A stretch of 11,747 nt of DNA from Hyphochytrium catenoides (Eukaryota; Sar; Hyphochytriomycetes; Hyphochytriales; Hyphochytriaceae), in the NCBI GenBank assembly GCA_900088475.1, contig FLMG01002786.1, forward strand, positions 1 to 11,747, written 5' to 3'. Position 1 is the stretch's first letter, and every line of letters starts with the position of its first letter. A model generated the notes under the pieces. That model did no database searches. It was not told where the DNA came from and saw only the letters and a program-made list of their open reading frames with translations. Both the position numbers and the translations under genes were made by a program. Below, piece by piece: positions 6,441-11,747 of the stretch.

Positions 6441-6900
6441 TCATCAGGAGGACCCTGAGATTGCGAAGATGCGACAGCTATTAAGGGATTCGTCGGAAGA
6501 GCAACGCAAGCGGATCGGTTATGTGGTCGAGGAGGGCCTCCTGTACCGTGATTTAGAAGTCGTCCCTATTGGACAAATGAGGAAGACGATAGTAGTGCCC
6601 CAGGCTTATCATCGTCAAGTACTCCGGTGGTTTCACGATGAAGCCTCACACATCGGTCGGGGTCACGCGTACGTACAAGTCCATAGTGTTGCGGTACTAT
6701 TGACCAAACCTACATAAGGACGTTCGCCAATATATTGCTGAATGTGTGATATGTCAAGAGCCTCCCTCCGCACACGAAACAGCAAAGGAACGGCCAACCC
6801 TACAGCTTGCAGCCAGAGTCTGTCAACGACGTGTGGGTCTTGGACGTCAAGCATTTTTCGGCGGCATGGGGTGCCTAAGTTCAATGTAACCGATGAGGAA
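6441..6900 (+). pseudogene. Ty3/gypsy integrase N-terminal (H2C2 zinc-binding) fragment
   Basis: This is the only clear plus-strand coding remnant. EDPEIAKMRQLLRD leads into VVEEGLLYRDLEVVP, RKTIVVPQAYHRQVLRWFHD and SHIGRGHAY, the pattern of gypsy integrase_H2C2 domains, with His in FHDE and His in SHIG. After a 1-nt shift near 6697 the frame continues YY-stop-P, where the family has YYWP (TGG to TGA), then HKDVRQYIAECVICQ, which supplies CX2C. A further piece, NDVWVLDVKHF, may be the start of the catalytic core. No RT, RNase H or LTR of this element is visible. It is truncated on the left by repeat copy B and fades after about 6860. Confidence 0.75.
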
Positions 6901-6955
6901 GGAGAAGAAAAGAACTACGAATGTGGTCAAATCTGTCCAGGTTCAATGGCCTAGA

Positions 6956-6970
6956 GTGCCTCTGAGGCAC
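6956..6970. repeat. Perfect 15-bp palindrome beside the E2 LTR
   Basis: GTGCCTC-T-GAGGCAC is a perfect inverted repeat ending one base before the proposed outer end of the E2 3' LTR (6972). It may be a local hairpin or part of the LTR if that boundary is misplaced. Confidence 0.7.
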
Positions 6971-6971
6971 G

Positions 6972-7106
6972 TGTAAGTGCCAGTGTGGTCACATGAGGCT
7001 TTGTGTCATAAATCTTGTGACACTTATACTGGCTGCCAGTCAATGCCTGTCAGCTTGCCCCATTGAAGGTTGCAGCCCAAGTGTGGGAGTCCCACATGTT
7101 CCAACA
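6972..7106 (-). mobile_element. E2 3' LTR (about 135 bp)
   Basis: On the minus strand the sequence begins TGTTGGAACATGTGGGACTC directly after a polypurine tract and, at the best-fitting boundary, ends CTTACA, giving TG...CA ends. A TATA-like CAGTATAAGTG lies inside. The start is strongly supported by the polypurine tract and by the pol stop just upstream; the end is my choice and could be further left. No 5' copy is in the window because E2 is truncated in gag. Confidence 0.65.
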
Positions 7107-7116
7107 CTCCCCCTGA
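7107..7116 (-). promoter_or_regulatory. E2 polypurine tract
   Basis: The minus strand reads CAGGGGGAG abutting TGTTGG, the classic plus-strand primer of copia elements. It lies 11 bp after the E2 pol stop codon (7128-7130), the expected arrangement. Confidence 0.85.
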
Positions 7117-7127
7117 GTCTCACAACG

Positions 7128-7277
7128 TTAGGTCCCTAAAGTTGTAAGGAGCCTTTGAGGAAGTGCAGGCGGAAGAATGCCTAGACGCTCCCGCAGTCTG
7201 CAGAGAGCATTGCGAGGCAGGGCCTCGGTCAGAATGTCTGCCACCATGTCACCAGTCGGGCAATAACGCAGGCAGAT
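7128..7277 (-). pseudogene. E2 RNase H C-terminus and pol stop
   Basis: After the LTR324 insertion the RNase H frame resumes as ICLRYCPTGDMVADILTEAL, then PRNALCRLRERLGIL, and ends in TAA at 7128-7130. DMxADxLTKxLPR is the hallmark end of copia RNase H; here the usual K of LTK is E. The ATCTGC repeated at both sides of the insertion encodes IC. The insertion plus duplicated target is 330 bp, a multiple of three, so this tail is in the same phase as the upstream part. Confidence 0.88.
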
Positions 7278-7601
7278 TGTTGGATTATATGGGATGATTG
7301 GACAATGTCATTAGATGAGAGTGCTCGACTTATAAGCCCAACTGGGGTCCCATAAACTAGAGCTATTCTGACTATGCCAACTATTCCTAATAAACCCTAA
7401 GATATTCAGTCATAGAGAAATCCCTGTCTAGAACAGTCAGTCCTGAAGGTATTCCGGGGTCCTGACAATAAGCCATAGATATAAACAGGGACATTTCGTT
7501 TGCTTCATATCTCGGCTTCTACTGGGAGTTTGGAGCTGAAACTTGGGTAGTTAAGCTTGCCAGCTTGTAGTCCACATAGCTGTGCCCTCAGACTCCAGCA
7601 A
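7278..7601 (+). mobile_element. Solo LTR of family LTR324, copy 2 (in E2 RNase H)
   Basis: The 324 bp begin TGTTGGATTATATGG and end CCAGCAA, flanked on both sides by GCAGAT (7272-7277 and 7602-7607), an exact 6-bp target-site duplication. TATAAA at 7480-7485 serves as the plus-orientation promoter. It lies antisense within the RNase H codons of E2. Internal sequence is absent, so it is a solo LTR. Reading minus, the frames QAGKLNYPSFSSKLPV and LLESEGTAMW at its end mimic a pol tail, but they belong to the LTR. It has about 20 differences from copy 3 over the shared 237 bp by eye. Confidence 0.9.
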
Positions 7602-8215
7602 GCAGATATCCTTGGCTTTAATCTTTTCTCGTGCGTAGAAGTACCGAACGTCAACAAACTTAGATCTTCCAGGTGGATTGTCTGTCTTCGAGCAAAGTGT
7701 GATGCAGGACTGATTATCCTGCCAGAGTGTTGTTGGGCTTGATTGTTTGAAGCCAAGTTCTTCTTCCAGCATGCTGCGGAGTATTAATACCTGTTGAAGG
7801 ACTGCTGTAAGTGCAACACATTCCGCATCTGTTGTAGAGAGAGTCACGAGAGACTGCTTCTTCGATCGCCACTGGACAGCTCCAAGCCCTAGAGAGCACA
7901 GATAACCCGATATGGATCTTCGAGTGGACGTACAGTTGGCCCCGTCAGCATCTGCATGTGCTTCTAACGGCTTTAGATCAGCGTGTCCTCCTAGACGAAG
8001 CTCGTAGTCCTTGGTTCCTTTGATGTACCGGAGTACCCTCTTGACTGCTGCCCAGTGATCCTGCCCATAGCTGCAGCTATGTTGTGAGAGCATGCCGATG
8101 ACGGAGGCCAGGTCAGGACAAGTAGCTACCATCAGGTACATGAGAGAACCAAGTGCTTCTCGATAAGGAATTGCTTTGTCTGATCTAATTGGCCGGTTAG
8201 TTTGGGCAACTTTAG
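7602..8215 (-). pseudogene. E2 RNase H domain (copia type)
   Basis: RNase H degrades the RNA strand during cDNA synthesis. The minus frame starts upstream at about 8215 with QTNRPIRSDKAIPYREALGS and continues LMYLMVATCPDLASVIGMLS, AAVKRVLRYIKGT, AHADADGANCTSTRRSISGY (first catalytic Asp), WRSKKQSLVTLSTTDAECVA (family consensus SSTEAEY), TLWQDNQSCI and FVDVRYFYAREKIKAKDIC. The expected acidic positions are occupied, although TEAE reads TDAE. The domain is cut by LTR324 copy 2 after KDIC and completed at 7277-7128. A small indel near 8210 separates it from the RT frame. Confidence 0.9.
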
Positions 8216-8869
8216 TGCAACTTCACATGGTGTCTGTGCTGGGTGACAGTCTTCCATGCTGAATCGTTCCAGAATTTCCTGCACGTATCTTTCCTGGGAT
8301 AAGTAGATAACCCTCTCATCTCTGTCCCGACGAATCTTGAGACCAAGAAAGTAGAGTAGATCACAAGATCCTTGATCTCAAAATTCCGCAGGAGCTCCTT
8401 CTTCAGAGCCTTGACTTGGGAGAGGTGAGAGCCAAATAGGATGAGATCGTCCACGTAGACAGCTACAATCAGCAATGCAGAATGGGTCTTCTTCAGATAT
8501 ACGCAGGAGTTGAAGAAGGTCGTTGGTGAAAAACCTTGATCCTTCAAGAAGCTGTCCAGCCGCTTATTCCATTGCCTTGCGCTTTGCTGTAACCCATAGA
8601 GACTCTTCTTGAGTCGACAGACTCTTTGATCACCAGTATGCGGCTGCATCATGTATATTTCTTCTTCCAGTTCGCCAAAGTGAAACGCAGAGCAGACGCC
8701 CATTTGTTGAGATTCCATATCCAAGCTGGCAGCTAGAGCAACAAGGAGAATACGGAGCGAGTCGAAATGAATGACTGGGGCAAAGGTTTCGTCATAGTGA
8801 ATGCCGTATTTTTGCGTAAAACCCTTGGCAGCTAAACGTGCTTTGTAGCGCTCCACTGAACCATCGCTC
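8216..8869 (-). pseudogene. E2 reverse transcriptase, main part, catalytic Asp to Gly
   Basis: RVT_2 reverse transcriptase. The minus frame reads VERYKARLAAKGFTQKYGIH, YDETFAPVIHFDSLRILLVA, QQMGVCSAF, LEEEIYMMQP, RLKKSLYGLQQSARQWNKRL, FLKDQGFS, then VAVYVDDLILFG with the intact YVDD box, and NFEIKDL. The family has QMDV at the first catalytic site; here codon 8698-8700 is GGC (Gly) instead of an Asp codon, which should abolish polymerase activity. A 1-nt loss near 8363 shifts the frame. Beyond it YFLGLKIRRDRDERVIYLSQ and SMEDCHPAQTPCE are readable in the next frame to about 8216. The upstream part of the domain lies beyond LTR324 copy 3. Confidence 0.9.
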
Positions 8870-9106
8870 TGTTGGATTATATGGGATGATTGGACAATGT
8901 CATTAGATGAGAGTGCTCGACTTATAAGCCCAACTGGGGTCCCATAATCTAGAGCTATCTTGACTAACCCAACTATTCCGAATAAAGTCTAAGACATGGA
9001 GGTATAGAGATATCCCGGTCTGGAATAGTCAGTACTGAAGGTATTCCGGGGTCCTGACCATAAGCCATAGATAAAAACAGGGACATTTCGTTTGCTTCAT
9101 ATCTCG
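8870..9106 (+). mobile_element. LTR324 copy 3, 3'-shortened to about U3 (in E2 RT)
   Basis: This matches the first 237 bp of the 324-bp LTR and then stops at ATATCTCG. GCTC directly flanks both sides (8866-8869 and 9107-9110), a 4-bp target-site duplication, or AGAGC as 5 bp on the minus strand if the terminal base is shared. The end lies roughly 30 bp past the TATA-like box (about 9069-9076), where transcription should start. The missing 87 bp would therefore be R-U5. The box is mutated here (ATAGATAAAAAC for ATAGATATAAAC). The host RT frame is in phase across it, since insert plus duplication is 241 bp and the flanking frames differ by exactly one. Confidence 0.88.
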
Positions 9107-9246
9107 GCTCTTCAGTTTAATCTTGAACACCCATCTGGCTCCAACGGTAGCTTGACGACCAGCGGGAAGTTCCACTAGTTCCCGTACTCCAAGTCTCTCC
9201 ATTGCTGCCATCTCTTCATCCATAGCCTGTTTCCAGGCAGCTGGGA
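9107..9246 (-). pseudogene. E2 reverse transcriptase N-terminal segment
   Basis: The minus frame reads AAWKQAMDEEMAAMERLGVR, ELVELPAGRQATVGARWVFK, IKLKS, the standard start of copia RT (WxxAMxxEMxALxxxxxW...KWVFKxK). It stops at the LTR324 copy 3 target site, and SDGSVERYK follows on the other side. A 1-nt shift near 9246 separates it from the upstream linker frame ending EPKTVKEEALNRP. Confidence 0.88.
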
Positions 9247-10544
9247 CGATTGAGCGCTTCTTCCTTCACAGTCTTTGGTTCAGAGAGGAGAGGAATGCCC
9301 TCCAGAGAATTCAGTTGTGAGTTTTGGAGAAGACGCGTCTGCTTCCGCGTCACCGGGCCATCTCTTCTAGTCAGTTCAGCTCCGTCCACAGAGTCATCAT
9401 CAGATGAGGCATCTTCTTACTCAGAGAACTCATCTGCAAGAGGTGCTTTACGGTCGCTATCAGTAGATTCTCCCCCTAGACCGTTAGAGCCGTCGCTGTC
9501 ATAGGACCACCAGGATGCAGGTGAGAGAGAGGGTTGACGAGAAGAAGAAGGATATCCACTAGCCGCCTCGTTGAAGGTCACACTGCCGCGCACCAGCGTC
9601 TGTCCAGTCTCGGGGTCATAGAGGCGATAGGCCGGCAGGGAGAGATGGTAGCCAAGGATAAACACGTAGGGCTTGGACTTAGGGTCCAACTTCTTCCGCT
9701 GTGGGTCAGGAAGGAGGGCATACCCGCGACAGCCAAAGACCCGAAAGTGACGCAAGTCAGGTTTCTTCCCTGTCCAGGCTTCGTATGGGGTTTTACCCTC
9801 AAGAGCTTTAGTAGGGGAACGGTTGCGGAGATAGGCAGCCGTTGCCATCGCTTCAGCCCAAAACGAAAGAGGGAGAGAAGCCTCATGGAGAAGGCTGCGG
9901 GCAGCTTCCATAAGAGTGCGATTGCACCGCTCAGCTATGCCATTCTGCTCTGGAGTATGAGGAACGGTAGTCTGGAGAGTGATTCCACGTTTCCGGCAGA
10001 AGAGCTTCATCTCATCAGAGACATACTCCTTCGCGTTGTCGCACTGCAGAATGCGGATCTTGCCACCGCCAGTAGCAGTGCTAGACCAGGCGTAAAAGGA
10101 CGATAAACTGGCAACCACCTCCGCCTTAGACTTCGTAAAATAAAGAAAGACACCGTTAGAAGCTTCATCGATAAAAGTCTGCCAGTAGACAGCACCGGAG
10201 AGAGATGGAACGTGAACACTACCAACATCAGTGTGTACAGTCCAGACAGTCTGGGTGGCTCGAGGGGTACTTCTTTGTTTTGGTACAGGTGCCTTGCTCA
10301 GTTTTCCCAGAGCACAGCCCTCACAGAACGCATCTGGGGTGCTGGAAGAGGAAAGTGTGAGACCAGTGGCCATGGTGGCAAGGCGTTTAACATCACGGTG
10401 GTTAAGGTGACCAAGTCGACGATGCCAAAGCATACAGGAGCGGTCCGACAAATCTCCACTACCACCCATGACAGCATCGGCGTGGAGATCATGGAGCGGA
10501 GGAGGTGTGGAAACTTGCCAGGAGCAGAAATCGATCCCATCTTT
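9247..10544 (-). pseudogene. E2 integrase with linker to RT
   Basis: The long minus frame (10469-9417) is nearly whole. The N-terminal zinc domain is CMLWHRRLGHLNHRDVKRLA...FCEGCALGK (HHCC, residues about 16, 21, 49, 52). The catalytic triad is Asp81 in VHTDVG, Asp144 in LQCDNAKEY and Glu180 in PEQNGIAERCNRT, with 35 residues between the last two. SFWAEAMATAAYLRNRSPT, HFRVFGCRGYALLPD and DPKSKPYVFILGY mark the copia C-terminal region. A TAA after DEFSE (about 9417) interrupts an acidic, Ser-rich linker (EDASSDDDSVDGAELTRRDG) continuing in the same frame to about 9247. The frame is also continuous upstream with the protease except for one TAA at 10545-10547. The core is complete and is the best-preserved enzyme in the window. 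Confidence 0.92.
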
Positions 10545-11000
10545 TTAGAAGCTAATCTTGTCTCTAACTTTACCGTCCTTGCGAATAAAGATAACAGAGT
10601 CTTCCAACAAGGAGAATCGGGCCGTAGGATCTCCCTCAGCCTTCTTATGTTCCCTCGCCTTTCGAAGCGAGAGAAGGTTCTTTGGGAAACCAGGTATGTA
10701 GAGGACGTCTCTTAGGACCCAGATTTCTGAAGATTCAAATTTGCGCAAATGAACCTCCCCAATGCCTTGGGCTGTGATTGCTTCATTGGTTGCAGTATAC
10801 AGCGTGAGCCCAATCGCGATGGGTTGGTATGTAGAAAGCCACTCAAGATGACCTGTAAGGTGCTCAGAAGCACCAGAGTCTAAGATACACCAAGAAGCCT
10901 CATTAAAGGAGGAAGAAGAAGAGGATGCCGCCGGAAATGGCGGAGAGGGAGAAGGATCCAGAGAGGGGTCCGAGTAGGGGTGCAGGTGAGGGAGAACAGA
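10545..11000 (-). pseudogene. E2 aspartic protease
   Basis: The retropepsin domain cleaves the gag-pol polyprotein. The minus frame carries a Pro/Ser-rich spacer (SDPSLDPSPSPPFPAASSSS), then WCILDSGASEHLTGH with the catalytic Asp codon at 10878-10880. GIGEVHLRKF, LRDVLYIPGFPKNLLSLRK and DSVIFIRKDGKV follow, all standard for copia proteases. A TAA at 10545-10547 is the only stop before the integrase frame. The knuckle lies in a different frame upstream, so a small indel occurred around 10940-11030. Confidence 0.88.
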
Positions 11001-11380
11001 CTTTTGCACTCTTGTCAGTAGAGGCTGTGTATGCAGTCCCATAGCCAATTTCATCTGGAAGATCATTCTCTTCTGAAGATGGAGAAGTGTCTCGCTTGGT
11101 GGCTGCAGCTGCGCTTTTCCTCTTGCCAGGCTGCTTCTTCCTAGACGTCCACTTTTCAGGGCGTTGACCCGCATTCTCTTCCAATTCCCAGCAATTCTCA
11201 GGACGATGAGTAGTGAGGCCACAGTGAGGACACTTCTTCTTGGCCGTTTCACTATCGTCTCCTTTCGCTTTGTTGGAGCGTTTTACTCGTCCCCCCAAAC
11301 TGATTCGCTTGTCCAAAAGGAGAGTCATCTTTTGATGGAGGACTGGGTGAGCTCCTTTTCTTCCTTGACAGATAGCGCAG
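11001..11380 (-). pseudogene. E2 gag C-terminus with CCHC zinc knuckle
   Basis: The minus frame reads GAHPVLHQKMTLLLDKRISL, a basic stretch (RVKRSNKAKGDDSETAKKK), then CPHCGLTTHRPENC at 11191-11232, a perfect CX2CX4HX4C nucleocapsid knuckle. WELEENAGQRPEKW and a Lys-rich tail follow. E1 has the matching CPHCNGRTHRAELCWELEAN, confirming the position in gag. The capsid domain upstream is missing and E3 integrase sequence is joined instead at about 11380. Confidence 0.85.
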
Positions 11381-11384
11381 GTTG

Positions 11385-11747
11385 GCTTCCGAGCCTTGAT
11401 AGCTACGAGAATTGACAATGCCAACGTCGGCGTGCAGAAGTTCAAGCAGTCTTGTTGTCTTACGGGGCTGAGCGTGGTAAGGCTTACGAGTTAGCTTCGC
11501 AAGAATGTAGGTCTCACAAAGACAGAGCTGCTGAGAAGCTCTATCAAGGGCTCGTCTGCGAATATCTGTGTGGTTAAGATGGTTAAGCCGTTTGTGCCAC
11601 AGGGTGATAGGCTCTTGCTTGCTCGTAGTTGCGGGTAGTCTTCGAGGAGAAGAGTCACTTTGCCCCGTGCATCGTCAGTGTCCGAGGAGTAATAAACGGT
11701 TCCATTGGTCAAACCAATACGTCTCACTTGTTCTTGTGAGCTTAACT
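11385..11747 (-). pseudogene. Copia integrase N-terminus of a further element (E3)
   Basis: The minus strand reads TNGTVYYSSDTDDARGKVTL in one frame. After a 1-nt shift near 11610 it continues ITLWHKRLNHLNHTDIRRRA, the HHCC start with both His, then LCLCETYILAKLTRKPYHAQ and RLLELLHADVG with the first catalytic Asp, ending IVNSRSYQGS. In the second zinc pair the expected CxxC Cys appears as Tyr (CETY, family CxxC), so zinc binding is probably damaged. Sequence after SYQGS diverges into E2 gag. The wording differs from both E1 and E2 integrase, so this is a third family or subfamily. It runs off the right edge. Confidence 0.78.

Larger units (their letters stand above)
6972..11380 (-). mobile_element. 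Ty1/copia retrotransposon E2, 5'-truncated, with two nested solo LTRs
   Basis: Minus-strand order: gag knuckle, protease, integrase, RT, RNase H, pol stop, polypurine tract, 3' LTR. Gag upstream of the knuckle and the 5' LTR are absent, replaced by E3 integrase at about 11380. Two LTR324 copies interrupt it, in RT and in RNase H. Apart from these insertions, the copy carries two in-frame TAA codons in the protease-integrase region, frameshifts near 11000, 9246, 8363 and 8210, and a lost RT catalytic Asp. Confidence 0.88.

Noticed and set aside
7505-7601. The minus-strand peptide ending QAGKLNYPSFSSKLPVEAEI looked like the natural end of copia RNase H, with E1 and E2 sharing a recombined 3' end.
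   Set aside because: GCAGAT flanks the 324-bp block on both sides, and the true RNase H end (GDMVADIL...) continues in phase beyond it. The block is therefore an inserted LTR and the peptide is an accident of LTR sequence.
9534-10106. 190-codon plus-strand frame opposite the E2 integrase, and similar long plus frames (10212-10715, 2949-3368)
   Set aside because: They lie opposite well-supported minus-strand copia domains and carry no motifs of their own, so they are antisense shadows.
1-11747. CRISPR array, phage, toxin-antitoxin or other prokaryotic system
   Set aside because: There are no regularly spaced short repeats and no bacterial gene families. Everything recognisable is eukaryotic LTR-retrotransposon sequence.

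Overview
The window is eukaryotic repeat DNA made almost entirely of decayed, nested LTR retrotransposons. I find no intact host gene and no bacterial or phage feature. Recognisable Ty1/copia domains (gag with a CCHC knuckle, aspartic protease, HHCC plus DDE integrase, RVT_2 reverse transcriptase, copia RNase H) recur on the minus strand, and one Ty3/gypsy integrase remnant lies on the plus strand. A fungal genome is my best guess from the general look of the copia proteins, but the sequence does not prove a host.

Layout, left to right. (1) 139-1177: the gag end of a copia element ('E0', minus). Its N-terminal gag segment occurs twice as a 68-bp direct repeat (701-768, 1080-1147). Between the copies lies a composite insert: a polypurine tract, a 98-bp TGTTGA...TCAACA mini-LTR with a TATA box, and a tRNA-like sequence with a canonical B box. 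(2) 1178-1811: non-coding sequence holding a GAA/TTC-periodic patch and a GC-rich block. (3) 2136-5687: copia element 'E1' (minus), in the order gag, knuckle, protease, integrase, reverse transcriptase, broken by many frameshifts. (4) 5693-6440: two ~250-bp direct repeats around ~250 bp of unrecognised DNA. (5) 6441-6900: the gypsy integrase HHCC fragment (plus). (6) 6972 to about 11380: copia element 'E2' (minus), preserved from the gag knuckle through protease, integrase, RT and RNase H to the polypurine tract and 3' LTR. (7) 11385-11747: the integrase N-terminus of a further copia element, 'E3', abutting E2's truncated gag.

Three related solo LTRs (family 'LTR324') lie in the plus orientation, each inside or at the edge of a minus-strand copia pol: 1812-2135 in E1, 7278-7601 in E2 RNase H, and 8870-9106 in E2 RT. 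Each has a 4-6 bp target-site duplication. Subtracting the E2 insertions leaves the coding phase unchanged, so they hit readable pol sequence. The third copy stops about where transcription should begin downstream of the LTR TATA box.

The order of events can be read directly: copia elements inserted, were hit by LTR324, lost the full-length LTR324 copies by LTR-LTR recombination, and accumulated small indels and some stops. E2's RT has also lost its first catalytic aspartate. I see no working gene system here. The least conventional object is the composite insert at 769-1079.
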